64,000 bases of DNA from Oscillospiraceae bacterium. GTDB taxonomy: Bacteria > Bacillota > Clostridia > Oscillospirales > Oscillospiraceae. Each line of letters starts with the position of its first letter. The first letter of the stretch is position 1. Shown piece by piece: positions 26,133 through 35,640 of this stretch. The translations under genes and the position numbers were made by a program. The stretch lies in assembly GCA_902799075.1 (NCBI GenBank), contig CADBYZ010000001.1, forward strand, positions 22,149 through 86,148. Reading direction: 5' to 3'. A model generated the notes under the pieces. The model did not search any database, was not told the origin of the DNA, and saw only the letters and a program-made list of their open reading frames with translations.

Positions 26133-26171
26133 ATATTCAGGCACGCCTGCGGGCGATGCCTGAATATTTTT
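26133..26171 (+). terminator. Terminator of the spoIIIA operon
   Basis: ATATTCAGGCA pairs with TGCCTGAATAT and is followed by TTTTTG. It lies just after the repeat element. Confidence 0.75.
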
Positions 26172-26259
26172 GCGTTTTCAGCGAGGATTATAAGAAAAGA
26201 GCTTCCTTTTTTTTGCCCGATATGATACAATAGACTGATTTTAGTTTGGAGGTTTATCC

Positions 26260-26622
26260 ATGGGCGAGAATTATATCTGCTGCCAGGCTGAAAAGGGCAG
26301 CATCAACATCTCCGAAGAAGTGATCACCGACGTCGTCAAATCCGCCGTCAGTGAGGTGGAGGGCGTGGCGGGCCTTTCCTATACCGCCGGGGCGGAGCTT
26401 GCGGAGCTCATCGGCCTTAAGAGCGTCAACAAGGGCGTCAAGGTCCAGTTTATCGACGAGAAGATCATCATCGATGTGATCATCAATGTCCTCTACGGCA
26501 GCAATATCGTACAGGTGGCGCGTGACGTGCAGGATAAGGTCATGTCCCTGGTGCAGGCCTCCACCGGCATTGAGCATGCCGAGGTCAACGTACACGTTTC
26601 CGGCATCTCCTTTGAAAAATAA
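26260..26622 (+). CDS. Asp23/Gls24 family envelope stress protein
   Basis: A 120-residue protein starting MGENYICCQAEKGSINISEEVI, with GVAGLSY and GVKVQFIDEKIIIDV typical of Asp23. Family members associate with the membrane through partners and respond to envelope stress. In Clostridia this gene commonly precedes nusB, as here (18 bp apart). No AmaP partner is seen. Confidence 0.9.
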   Translation: MGENYICCQAEKGSINISEEVITDVVKSAVSEVEGVAGLSYTAGAELAELIGLKSVNKGVKVQFIDEKIIIDVIINVLYGSNIVQVARDVQDKVMSLVQASTGIEHAEVNVHVSGISFEK

Positions 26623-26639
26623 AGCGGAGGTAAACCCGT

Positions 26640-27089
26640 ATGACCAGAAAAACGGCACGAGAGATCGCCATTCAGCTCGGCTTTGCCGCGGCCGCAACAG
26701 GCGAAGAGCCGCATGAGCTCCTGGACCGTTTCTTTGAAAAGGAGCACTATGAAAGCCTCGCCCAGGAGGACGAGCTTTACGCACAATATCCCGACGAAAA
26801 GCAGCTTACCTATATCACCCGTCTTGTCACCCTTATTGACGAGCACCGGGATGAGATCGACGAGCAGATCCGCAGCTATGCCAGGGGCTGGCGCCTCGAG
26901 CGCATGTCCAAAACGGCGCTCGCGGTTTTGCGCTGCTGCCTGTGCGAGATCATGTACATGGAGGATATCCCGGACTCCGCCGCCATCAACGAGGCGGTCG
27001 AGCTTGCCAAGGGCTATGACGAGCCGGACACCGTCGCCTTCGTAAACGGCGTTCTGGGCGGCTATATGCGCGGTCGGGCGGAGAGCTGA
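26640..27089 (+). CDS. nusB: Transcription antitermination factor NusB
   Basis: A 149-residue RNA-binding helical protein with RKTAREIAIQLGFA at the start and the conserved DEHRDEIDEQI and INEAVELAKGY segments. With NusE it binds boxA in rRNA leaders. xseA begins 2 bp after its stop region. Confidence 0.95.
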   Translation: MTRKTAREIAIQLGFAAAATGEEPHELLDRFFEKEHYESLAQEDELYAQYPDEKQLTYITRLVTLIDEHRDEIDEQIRSYARGWRLERMSKTALAVLRCCLCEIMYMEDIPDSAAINEAVELAKGYDEPDTVAFVNGVLGGYMRGRAES

Positions 27090-27090
27090 G

Positions 27091-28299
27091 ATGGACCAGA
27101 CGCTCAGCGTTACGGCCCTCAACCTCTATATCCGGGACCTGCTGGACAGCCAGCGGACTCTTGCAAACGTCGGCGTGCGCGGAGAGCTTTCCAATTACAA
27201 GATCTATCCCTCCGGCCACCACTATTTTACCCTCAAGGACAGCGAGAGCAGCCTCAAGTGCGTCATGTTCAAAAGCAGCGCCTCCAGGCTCCGCTTCCGG
27301 CCGGAAAACGGCATGGGCGTCACGGTCTGGGGCCGGGTCACGGTATACCCCCGCGACGGGGCCTATCAGCTCTACGCCACCCAGATCATGCCCGAAGGCA
27401 CCGGCGACCTGCAGATCGCCTTTGAGCAGCTCAAGGCGAAGCTTGAGGGGGAGGGCCTCTTTGACCCGGAACACAAAAAGCCTCTGCCGCGCTTTCCGGG
27501 CCGCATCGCCATCATCACCTCCTCTGCCGGCGCCGCCGTGCACGACATGATCCGCATCCTCGGCAAGCGCTGGCCGCTGGCAAAGGTGCTGCTGCTGCCG
27601 GTGCGGGTGCAGGGAGTCGAAGCCCCGCCGGAGATCGCGGGGGCGATCCGCTACGCCAATGAATTCGACGTGGCAGATCTCATCATCACTGGCCGCGGCG
27701 GCGGCTCGATCGAGGATCTCTGGGCCTTCAACGACGAGCGCGTTGCCCGCGCCATCTATGCCTCGCGCCTGCCGGTCATCTCCGCCGTGGGACACGAGCC
27801 GGATGTGACCATCTCCGACTATGTGGCAGACCGCCGCGCCTCCACCCCGTCCAACGCCGCCGAGATCGCGGTGCCGGACTGCCGGGAGATCGAGGAGCTT
27901 TTGTCTGCTTATGAGCTGCGTGCCTCCCAGGGCATGCGAAAGCAGCTGAACAATCTGCGCGAGCGGCTGGATTCCTGCGCGTCTCGCCGGGTCCTTTTAG
28001 ACCCCATGACCCTTGTGGACAACCGCCGCATGGAGCTTGACCGCAGCCGGGAACGCCTTGCCGCGGCGGAGGAAAAAATCCTCGCCGGAAAGCGGCAGCG
28101 CTTTGTGGCAGCCACGGCGAAGCTCGACGCCATGAGCCCCCTGAAGGTGCTGACGCGCGGCTACGCCATCACGCATGATGAAAAGGGCAACAGCATCCGC
28201 AGCGCGGAGCAGCTGCACAGCGGGGACAAAATCACACTCCGTCTCTCCGACGGCAGCGCAGACTGCCTGGTGGAGGACGTAAGAAGGAGTACGACATGA
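27091..28299 (+). CDS. xseA: Exodeoxyribonuclease VII large subunit
   Basis: A 402-residue nuclease subunit. The OB-fold (about 1-95, with GELSNYKIYPSGHHYFTLKD) is followed by the catalytic domain (ITSSAGAAVHDM, GRGGGSIEDLWAFNDE, GHEPDVTISD) and a C-terminal coiled coil that binds XseB. It degrades single-stranded DNA. It overlaps xseB by 4 bp. Confidence 0.96.
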   Translation: MDQTLSVTALNLYIRDLLDSQRTLANVGVRGELSNYKIYPSGHHYFTLKDSESSLKCVMFKSSASRLRFRPENGMGVTVWGRVTVYPRDGAYQLYATQIMPEGTGDLQIAFEQLKAKLEGEGLFDPEHKKPLPRFPGRIAIITSSAGAAVHDMIRILGKRWPLAKVLLLPVRVQGVEAPPEIAGAIRYANEFDVADLIITGRGGGSIEDLWAFNDERVARAIYASRLPVISAVGHEPDVTISDYVADRRASTPSNAAEIAVPDCREIEELLSAYELRASQGMRKQLNNLRERLDSCASRRVLLDPMTLVDNRRMELDRSRERLAAAEEKILAGKRQRFVAATAKLDAMSPLKVLTRGYAITHDEKGNSIRSAEQLHSGDKITLRLSDGSADCLVEDVRRSTT

Positions 28300-28547
28300 C
28301 GCAGAAGAAACAGGAGCCGCGCTTTGAAGACGCCCTCGGCAGGCTCGAGGAGATCGTGCGGCACCTTGAGAGAGGGGATCTGCCCCTGGATGATTCCCTG
28401 GCCCTCTATGAAGAGGGGACGGGCCTCATCAAAGCCTGCAGCAAAATGCTCGATGAGGCCGAGCAGAAGGTGGTCAAGCTGAGAAAAGGGCCTGACCGCG
28501 CACCCATTGAAAGTGACTTTGAGGACGGGAACCAAAATGACGGCTGA
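28296..28547 (+). CDS. xseB: Exodeoxyribonuclease VII small subunit
   Basis: An 83-residue helical subunit with FEDALGRLEEIVRHLERGDLPLDDSL, the family signature. Its coding region overlaps the ispA start by 11 bp. Confidence 0.95.
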   Translation: MTQKKQEPRFEDALGRLEEIVRHLERGDLPLDDSLALYEEGTGLIKACSKMLDEAEQKVVKLRKGPDRAPIESDFEDGNQNDG

Positions 28548-29406
28548 AGAATATCGTCTGAAAATCGAAGCGGCGCTGGAGCAGTGCTTCCGCGTGCCGG
28601 AAAATCTGCCCCAGGCGGGCCTTGCCGAGGCCATGCGCTACAGTCTCCTGGCAGGCGGCAAGCGCATCCGCCCCATGCTGGTGCTGGAGTTCTGCCGCAT
28701 CGCGGGGGGCGACATGGAAAAAGCCATGCCCGTTGCCTGCGCGGTCGAGATGCTGCACACCTACAGCCTCATCCACGATGATCTGCCCTGCATGGATAAC
28801 GACGAGCTCCGCCGCGGCAAGCCCACAAACCATGTGGTCTACGGCGAGTGCACCGCGACCCTCGCGGGCGATACCCTCCAGGCCGAGGCCTTCGGGACCA
28901 TCCTGCGCTCGGAGCTCCCCGCCGACAGGAGGGCGGCGTGCGCCGGGGTACTGGCCGACGCCGTGGGCCTTGACGGCATGTGCTGCGGCCAGTACCTGGA
29001 CATGCTCTGGGAGGGCCGCGACCTTAGTGAGCAGGAGCTTACCGACATCAACAGCCGCAAGACCGGAGCGCTTTTGGCGGCAGCCTGCCGGATGGGTGTG
29101 GCCGCGGCGGGCGGCAATCAGCGTATGCTGGACGCTGCCGGGCACTTCGGCGCCGCCATCGGCATGGCCTTCCAGATCCGGGACGACATGCTGGACGTAC
29201 TCAGTACCGAGGAAAAGCTGGGCAAGCCCATCGGCTCGGATGAACAGGAACACAAGAATACCTACATGGTCCTGCTCGGGGAGAAAGACTGCGAAGAGAC
29301 GGTGCAGCGCCTCACGCAGTCTGCGAAGGATGTCCTGCGGGAGGGCTTTGAAGATACGGCCTTCCTGGAAGCACTTGCCGATGAACTGTCGGTGAGAGAC
29401 AGGTAA
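28537..29406 (+). CDS. ispA: Polyprenyl (farnesyl) diphosphate synthase
   Basis: A 289-residue prenyltransferase. The first Asp-rich motif is HDDLPCMDNDELRRG (DDx4D) and the second is FQIRDDMLD; GGKRIRP binds diphosphate. The residues before the first motif fit a C15 product. ATG at 28537 overlaps xseB. It sits next to dxs, the entry enzyme of the same isoprenoid route. Confidence 0.94.
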   Translation: MTAEEYRLKIEAALEQCFRVPENLPQAGLAEAMRYSLLAGGKRIRPMLVLEFCRIAGGDMEKAMPVACAVEMLHTYSLIHDDLPCMDNDELRRGKPTNHVVYGECTATLAGDTLQAEAFGTILRSELPADRRAACAGVLADAVGLDGMCCGQYLDMLWEGRDLSEQELTDINSRKTGALLAAACRMGVAAAGGNQRMLDAAGHFGAAIGMAFQIRDDMLDVLSTEEKLGKPIGSDEQEHKNTYMVLLGEKDCEETVQRLTQSAKDVLREGFEDTAFLEALADELSVRDR

Positions 29407-29452
29407 CCCTGTATAAAAAAACCGCTTAGGCGGGGTTATTTAGAGGGACGAT

Positions 29453-31306
29453 TTGAGTATTATAGAGAAAGTCAACTCATCTGAAGATATCAAAAAACTG
29501 AGCCGCGAGGAGCTTGAGACCCTGTGCGCCGAGCTGCGCCGTTATGAGGTCGACTGCATTTCCCGCACCGGCGGGCACCTCGCCTCCAACCTCGGCACCG
29601 TTGAGCTCACCGTCGCCATCCACCGGGTCTATGACACGACGAAGGACCGGTTGGTTTTTGACGTGGGACACCAGTGCTACACCCACAAGATCATCACCGG
29701 GCGGCGGGAAAGCTTCCCGACCCTGCGGCAGCATGGCGGCATCTCGGGCTTTCCAAAGCCGAACGAGACGCCCGACGACGCCTTTATCGCAGGCCACGCC
29801 TCCGCCTCCGTCTCGGCGGCGGTCGGCATGGCGAAGGCCCGCACGCTCCAGCACGGAGACTATGACGTGGTAGCCCTTATCGGCGACGGCGCGCTCACGG
29901 GCGGGCTTTCGTATGAGGGCCTTTGCAACGCAGCTTCAAGCGGCGAGCCGCTGGTCATCATTCTCAACGACAACAACATGTCCATCAGCGAGAATGTGGG
30001 CGGCACGGCGAGGCTTCTGCAGTCGCTTCGCATCAAGCCCGGCTATATCAATTTCAAAAAATGGTTCCGCAGCGCCTCCGCCCGCACCCGCTGGGCCTAT
30101 GACATCGCCCACAACAGCAAGGAGTGGCTCAAATCGCGCGTACTGCCGAGCAATGTGTTCAGCGACATGGGGCTTTACTATCTCGGCCCTGTCGACGGAC
30201 ACGATCTTGAGCAGCTGGAAAACGCCATCCGCCTGGCAAAGGATCTGCAGAAGCCGGTGCTGCTGCATGTGCTGACGAAAAAGGGCAAGGGCTGTCCCTA
30301 TGCCGAGGCGCACCCGGACAAGTACCACGGTGTCGGCACCTTCAATCCCAACACCGGTGAGCTTTCGCCCGTCGGCGTGACCTTCTCGGACAAAATGGGG
30401 GAGTACCTGTGCCAGTATGCCGAGCGCGACCCCCGTATCGTCGCCATCACCGCGGCCATGGCGGGCGGCACGGGGACGGAGTGCTTCCAGAACAAGTACC
30501 CCGGCCGCTTTTTTGACGTGGGCATCGCCGAGGGACACGCCGTCACGATGGCGGCGGCCATGGCAAAGCAGGGCCTTGTGCCGGTCTTCGCCGTGTACTC
30601 GAGCTTTCTGCAGCGCGGCATCGACATGCTCATCCATGATCTGGCGCTCCAGAAGCTGCACGCGGTGCTGTGTGTGGACCGGGCCGGCCTTGTCGGCAGC
30701 GACGGCGAGACCCACCAGGGGCTCTTCGATATCAGCTACCTCGGTATGGTGCCCGGCATGACGGTACTGTGCCCGGCAAACTATGCGGAGCTGCGGGAGA
30801 TGCTGGGTCATGCCCTGCACAGCGTTTCCGGCCCGGCGGCGGTACGCTACCCCCGCGGCGGCGAAGGCCGCTGGCGCGACTGCGCCGTCAGCGCGGAAAG
30901 CGTGGTGCGCGAGGGGGCGGACCTCACCGTCGTCTGCTACGGCACGATGGTCAACGAGGCCCTGGACGCGGCGGACAGTCTGTCGGCACTCGGCGTCTCG
31001 ACCGAGATCGTGAAGCTCGGCATCGTATTCCCCAATGACTATACCGGTGTGCTTTCGTCACTGCGCAAAACGGGCAGGCTCCTCATGGCGGAGGAAGTCT
31101 GCGCGGCCGGGTGCGTCGGCGAACGAATCCTCTCAGCCTGTGCCGAAAACGGGCTTTCGCTTCAGGGCGCAAAGCTTTTGAACCTCGGCGACGGCGTCAT
31201 TCCCCACGGCACAGTGGCGGAGCTGCGCCGCGATTACGGCATCGACGCCCGGGCCATCACGCGCACGGCTCTGGCGCTGTGCGGACGTGAAACGGTGGAC
31301 GAATGA
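29453..31306 (+). CDS. dxs: 1-deoxy-D-xylulose-5-phosphate synthase
   Basis: A 617-residue thiamine-diphosphate enzyme joining pyruvate and glyceraldehyde 3-phosphate, the first step of the MEP pathway. GDGALTGGLSYEG with NDNNMSIS forms the cofactor site; DRAGLVGSDGETHQG lies in the pyrimidine domain. TTG at 29453 with GAGGG upstream is the best start. It overlaps tlyA by 4 bp. Confidence 0.96.
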   Translation: MSIIEKVNSSEDIKKLSREELETLCAELRRYEVDCISRTGGHLASNLGTVELTVAIHRVYDTTKDRLVFDVGHQCYTHKIITGRRESFPTLRQHGGISGFPKPNETPDDAFIAGHASASVSAAVGMAKARTLQHGDYDVVALIGDGALTGGLSYEGLCNAASSGEPLVIILNDNNMSISENVGGTARLLQSLRIKPGYINFKKWFRSASARTRWAYDIAHNSKEWLKSRVLPSNVFSDMGLYYLGPVDGHDLEQLENAIRLAKDLQKPVLLHVLTKKGKGCPYAEAHPDKYHGVGTFNPNTGELSPVGVTFSDKMGEYLCQYAERDPRIVAITAAMAGGTGTECFQNKYPGRFFDVGIAEGHAVTMAAAMAKQGLVPVFAVYSSFLQRGIDMLIHDLALQKLHAVLCVDRAGLVGSDGETHQGLFDISYLGMVPGMTVLCPANYAELREMLGHALHSVSGPAAVRYPRGGEGRWRDCAVSAESVVREGADLTVVCYGTMVNEALDAADSLSALGVSTEIVKLGIVFPNDYTGVLSSLRKTGRLLMAEEVCAAGCVGERILSACAENGLSLQGAKLLNLGDGVIPHGTVAELRRDYGIDARAITRTALALCGRETVDE

Positions 31307-32097
31307 AAAAGGTACGACTGGATCAGCTGGTCTTTGACCTCGGCCTGACCGAGAGCCGGGAGCGGGCCAAGACCACCATCATGAGCGGGAATATCTTCGT
31401 CAACGGCCAGCGCGTGGATAAGCCCGGCACAGCCGTCGACCCCGCGGCGAAGATCGAGCTGCACGGCGAGCCGCTGCCCTTTGTCAGCCGCGGCGGCTAT
31501 AAGCTCGACAAGGCGCTGAAGGTCTTTCCGGTGGACCCCGCCGGGAAAACCTGCCTGGACTGCGGGGCGTCCACCGGCGGCTTTACCGATGTGCTGTTAC
31601 AGCACGGTGCGAAGAAGGTCTACGCGGTAGACGTCGGCTACGGGCAGCTTGCCTGGAAGCTCCGCACGGACGAGCGCGTGGTGAACCTCGAGCGCACGAA
31701 TCTCCGCTATGTCACCGAGGAGCAGATCCCGGAGCCTATCGAGCTTGCGGTGATGGATGTCTCCTTCATCTCCATCCGCCTGGTGATCCCGGCGGTGAAG
31801 GCGCTGCTTATACCGGACGCGGATTTTATCTGTCTCATCAAGCCCCAGTTTGAGGCCGGGCGCGAGGAGGTCGGGAAAAAGGGCGTCGTGCGCGACAGCG
31901 CGGTGCATGAGCGCGTCATCCGGGAGATCCTGGACTTCGTGCCCGAAGCGGGACTGACGGTCGAGGGGCTGGACTTCTCGCCCATTAAGGGGCCGGAGGG
32001 GAACATCGAATACCTGTGCCATCTGAAAAATCATGCAGGCGAAATGAAAAACTTTGACATTTCCGCCCTGGTTGCCTCTTCCCATCAGGCGTTATAA
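31303..32097 (+). CDS. TlyA family rRNA 2'-O-methyltransferase
   Basis: A 264-residue protein with an N-terminal S4 RNA-binding domain (RLDQLVFDLGLTESRERAKTTI...) and an FtsJ-like methyltransferase domain (LDCGASTGGFTDVLLQHGA). By homology it methylates ribose in 16S/23S rRNA; it is often misnamed hemolysin. It is coupled to dxs. Confidence 0.93.
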   Translation: MKKVRLDQLVFDLGLTESRERAKTTIMSGNIFVNGQRVDKPGTAVDPAAKIELHGEPLPFVSRGGYKLDKALKVFPVDPAGKTCLDCGASTGGFTDVLLQHGAKKVYAVDVGYGQLAWKLRTDERVVNLERTNLRYVTEEQIPEPIELAVMDVSFISIRLVIPAVKALLIPDADFICLIKPQFEAGREEVGKKGVVRDSAVHERVIREILDFVPEAGLTVEGLDFSPIKGPEGNIEYLCHLKNHAGEMKNFDISALVASSHQAL

Positions 32098-32124
32098 TTG
32101 ATATAATAGTATTGTATGCAATAT

Positions 32125-32152
32125 ATGCTGCTATGCTTTCGCATAGCGGCAT
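32125..32152 (+). other. Hairpin between tlyA and nadK
   Basis: ATGCTGCTATGC and GCATAGCGGCAT form a stem (one G-T pair) around TTTC. There is no T-run, so it may be a processing or stability element. Confidence 0.45.
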
Positions 32153-32182
32153 GCGTTCGGCGGTGCCGCCGGGAGGTTCTTT

Positions 32183-33028
32183 ATGATCGCGATCTGCCCC
32201 AACCCCTTTCGTGACAAGGGCTGTGAGCTCTCGAGACGCATAGCGCTGCTTCTCAACGAACACGGATATGAGACCTGCTACTGTCCCATCTTTGCCGACG
32301 AGGGGGACACGATCCTGCCGCCTGATCTGCATTTCGATCAGCTCAGGGACCAGGCGCCCTCGTGCTCCCTCGCTGTCATCATCGGCGGGGACGGGACGAT
32401 CCTGCACGCCGCCCGCGAGATCCACCCCCTCGAGGTGACCATGCTGGGCGTGAACCTCGGCACCAAGGGCTTCATGGCAAACCTGGAGCCGGAGGAGTAC
32501 GAGTATGTCCTGCGCGCAGCCCAGGGCGACTACAAGCTCAGCCGCCGCATGAAGCTGGACGTGAGCCTTTACCGCGGCGGAGAGGAAATCTGCCGCGACC
32601 AGGCTCTGAACGACGTGGTCATGCACGGCTACGGCGACTGCATCAAAATCACCGCCCTCTGCAACGGCAACCGCATCACCGCCTTTTCCGGCGACGGCAT
32701 CATTCTCTCCACGCCCACCGGCTCCACCGGCTACTCCATGTCGGCCGGCGGTCCCATCGTGGAGCCGAACGCGGAGGCCATCATCATCAGCCCCATCTGC
32801 GCCCACATGATGAGCTCCCGCAGCTTTGTTCTAAGCCCCGAGAACATCATCACGGTGGAGATGGAAAAGCAGCATGACCGGCGCGCTTACCTGTCGGTGG
32901 ACGGGTACTCGGTCACGGACCTCTGCGGCGGGGACAGGATCGTGGTCCGCCGCTCGGAAAGCTATACGCATATGGCAGATCTCGGACTTCGCAACTTCTA
33001 CGACATAGCATTTGAAAAATTAAGGTAA
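32183..33028 (+). CDS. nadK: NAD kinase
   Basis: A 281-residue kinase making NADP from NAD. IIGGDGTILHAAR is the catalytic GGDG motif, NLGTKGFMANLEP and TPTGSTGYSMSAGGPIV follow in order. Start ATG 32183 is preceded by GGGAGG. Confidence 0.96.
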   Translation: MIAICPNPFRDKGCELSRRIALLLNEHGYETCYCPIFADEGDTILPPDLHFDQLRDQAPSCSLAVIIGGDGTILHAAREIHPLEVTMLGVNLGTKGFMANLEPEEYEYVLRAAQGDYKLSRRMKLDVSLYRGGEEICRDQALNDVVMHGYGDCIKITALCNGNRITAFSGDGIILSTPTGSTGYSMSAGGPIVEPNAEAIIISPICAHMMSSRSFVLSPENIITVEMEKQHDRRAYLSVDGYSVTDLCGGDRIVVRRSESYTHMADLGLRNFYDIAFEKLR

Positions 33029-33046
33029 AAAACAGGAGGACACATG

Positions 33047-33496
33047 ATGAAACTCGGCAGACAGAGCGTTATCATGGAAATCATCAGCGAGAGAGACATT
33101 GAGACCCAGAATCAGCTTATGGAAGCCCTGGCGGAGCGCGGTGTGAAGAGCACCCAGGCGACCCTTTCCAGAGACATCCGCGACATGCGGCTTGTCAAGG
33201 AGCTCGGCCCGAAGGGCAACTACAGATATGTCGCAGCGGCAAAGCAGGAAGCCCCCGATCTTGACCAGCGGCTCAAGAAAATTTTCAAGGAGAGCGTGAC
33301 CTCCTACGACCTGGCGCAGAACATCCTTGTCATCAAGACCCTTCCGGGCCTGGCAAACGGCGCTTGTTCGGCCCTGGACGGCATGGACATCGACGGCCTT
33401 GTCGGCACCATCGCGGGCGACGACACCGCCTTTATCGCCATGAAGGACAACATGGCCGCCATGAATCTTTATAAGGAAATCGACCAGCTTTTCTAA
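33047..33496 (+). CDS. argR: Arginine repressor ArgR
   Basis: A 149-residue hexameric regulator. The winged helix has STQATLSRDIRDMRLVKE; the C-terminal arginine-binding part ends with GDDTAFIAM. ATG 33047 is 7 nt from GGAGG, better than ATG 33044. In Clostridia argR regularly lies between nadK and recN, as here. Confidence 0.95.
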   Translation: MKLGRQSVIMEIISERDIETQNQLMEALAERGVKSTQATLSRDIRDMRLVKELGPKGNYRYVAAAKQEAPDLDQRLKKIFKESVTSYDLAQNILVIKTLPGLANGACSALDGMDIDGLVGTIAGDDTAFIAMKDNMAAMNLYKEIDQLF

Positions 33497-33542
33497 GCGT
33501 TCCACAGGAACTGTACTGCATTATGATGTAACATTTCACATT

Positions 33543-33622
33543 TGTCATTCTGAGCGAAGCGAAGAATCTTTCGTACTGTCTTGAACAAAAGGAAGGATCC
33601 TTCGCTGACGCTCAGGATGACA
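33543..33622. repeat. Palindromic intergenic repeat (TGTCATTCTGAGCG type), copy 2
   Basis: Same ends as copy 1 (26036-26109) in the same orientation, with a different centre. It lies in the 226-bp gap between argR and recN; no gene is seen in that gap. Confidence 0.85.
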
Positions 33623-33722
33623 TGTTATGTTTTACATGCTGCAAAGCACCGGGGACAATGTCTGAAACGCCCTGCGGGTGTGCACAGCCTGAAACGCACG
33701 GTACTTTCACAGGGGGCATCGT

Positions 33723-35424
33723 ATGCTCAACGAACTGCACATTGAAAATATTGCCGTCATCGAGCGCGCGGATCTGAGCTTCGGGCGCGGCCTGAACATC
33801 CTGACCGGCGAGACCGGCGCGGGCAAGTCCATCGTCATCGACTCCATCGGCGCGGTGCTGGGCGAACGGGTGAGCCGGGAGCTGGTGCGCCGCGGGGCGG
33901 AGAAGGGCAGCGTGACCGCGAGCTTCGACCTGGACGGCTGCGAGGACTGGCTTCGTGACAACGAGATCGACGCGGAGGATGAGCTCATCATCCAGCGCCG
34001 CATCAGCGCCGACGGGAAAAGCAGCTGCCGCGTCTGCGGCCTGCCCGTCACCGCCGCCCAGCTCAAGGAGCTTGCGGCGCTGCTCGTGGATATCCACGGC
34101 CAGAACGACGGCCGCCAGCTCATGGACGAGCGGCGGCACCGCGAATACCTGGACCGCTTCGGCACCGATCCCGCCGCCCTCGAGGCATACCGCGCCTGCT
34201 TCCGGCAGTACAGCGCCATCAAAAAAGAGCTCAACGCCCTGCAGATGGACGAGATCGAAAAGGAACGTCTGAGCGACAGCCTGCGCTACCAGATCGAGGA
34301 GCTGGAGCGGGCGGCGCTCAAGGCGGGGGAGTATGACACGATCTGCGCCCGGCGCGACCTTCTCCGAAACGCCGAGAAGCTCAGCGAGGCCCTGGACAGC
34401 GCCATCGCCATGCTCTCCGGCGACGAGGACAACGCCCTCACGCTCACCCAGAACGCGGCCTATTATGTCGGCAAGGCCGCGGCCTACGCCCCGGAGCTGG
34501 AAAGCGCGGGCGAGTCTCTCAACAGCGCCGCCTTCAGCATCTCCGACGCCGCCGAGAGCCTGCGGGATTTCCGCGAGAACCTGGACTTTTCTCCCGGCGA
34601 ATACGACAGCCTCGAGACGCGCATCTCGCTTTTATCAAAGCTCCAGCGCAAATACAACCGGGACGAGGACGCGCTCATTGACTATCTCTCGGAGTGCAAA
34701 GAGAAGCTTGACAACATCCAGTACGCCGACGAGCGCAGCGAGAAGCTGAGAAAGCAATTAAAGGAAGCATCTGACCGCTGCCGCACCGAGGCCGGACGCC
34801 TGAGCGAGACGCGCCGGAAGGCGGCAAAGCTCCTGGAAGCGCGCATCACGGACGAACTGAAACAGCTCAACATGCCCTCGGTCCGCTTCGCGGTGGAGTT
34901 TACGCCGCTCGAGGCCGAGCCGGGCTTTGACTTGAACGGCTGTGACGAGATCCGCTTCGTCATGTCCGCCAACGCCGGCGAAGCCCTGGGCCGCATCAGC
35001 CGCATTGCCTCCGGCGGTGAGCTCAGCCGCATCATGCTGGCGATGAAGAATGTCTTTGCCGAGAAGGACCCGGTGGCCACCATGATCTTTGACGAGATCG
35101 ACACCGGCGTCTCCGGCATTGCCGCCCAGCGGGTGGGGGAGAAGCTCTATTCCGTCTCCCTCGGCAAGCAGGTCATGTGCGTGACCCACCTGCCGCAGAT
35201 CCCACCTGCCGCAGATCGCCGCCATGGCCGACCAGCACTATCTCATCCGCAAGGAAGAGCGCGGCGGCAGAACCTACACCAACGTCTTCCCCCTCGACCG
35301 CGAGGGCCGCAGACAGGAGCTTGCCCGCCTGCACGGCGGCGACAACATCACCGAGACGACGCTTCTCAGCGCCGAGGAGCAGCTCGAAGCCTGCGAACGC
35401 TTCAAGGCGCGGCACGCGCGGTAA
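33723..35424 (+). pseudogene. recN: DNA repair protein RecN, frameshifted by a 16-bp tandem duplication
   Basis: RecN is an SMC-like ATPase in double-strand break repair. Walker A GETGAGKSIVIDS, the long coiled coil, ASGGELSRIMLA (signature) and MIFDEIDTGVSG (Walker B) are intact. After VMCVTHLPQI the unit CCACCTGCCGCAGATC occurs twice (35186-35201, 35202-35217). The extra 16 bp shift the frame, so the current product runs on to 35543 with an unrelated proline/arginine-rich tail. Removing one unit restores IAAMADQHYLIRKEE and a normal stop at 35424. Either a true null or phase-variable allele, or an assembly error. Confidence 0.9.
35186..35217. repeat. 16-bp tandem duplication in recN
   Basis: Two perfect copies of CCACCTGCCGCAGATC. 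One copy matches the expected coding sequence; the second causes the frameshift. Confidence 0.95.
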
Positions 35425-35491
35425 AGCCTGCCTTTTCCGAGCGGAACCAATACGCAAATTTCATATTCAAAATAAAAGCATCTCACAGCAC

Positions 35492-35530
35492 AACGGGGCA
35501 GCGGCATCATACGGCGCTGCCCCGTTTGCT
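35492..35530 (+). terminator. Terminator after recN
   Basis: AACGGGGCAGCG pairs with CGCTGCCCCGTT around an 11-nt loop, followed by a short T-rich stretch. Confidence 0.75.
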
Positions 35531-35591
35531 ACCTCCGCAATAGCTGAAAGCCTCAGTATCATTTCACAAAAGCATAATCCAGCTGCAATTA

Positions 35592-35640
35592 GAGCATGAT
35601 AATCTTTCCAGCATTATCTGAAAGGAGACTTATCATGCTC
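35592..35640 (+). promoter_or_regulatory. Stem-loop enclosing the recombinase ribosome site and start codon
   Basis: GAGCATGATAA (35592-35602) is perfectly complementary to TTATCATGCTC (35630-35640). The right arm holds the ATG at 35635 and the 27-nt loop holds AAAGGAG. It may limit translation or be a protein-binding dyad. Confidence 0.6.
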
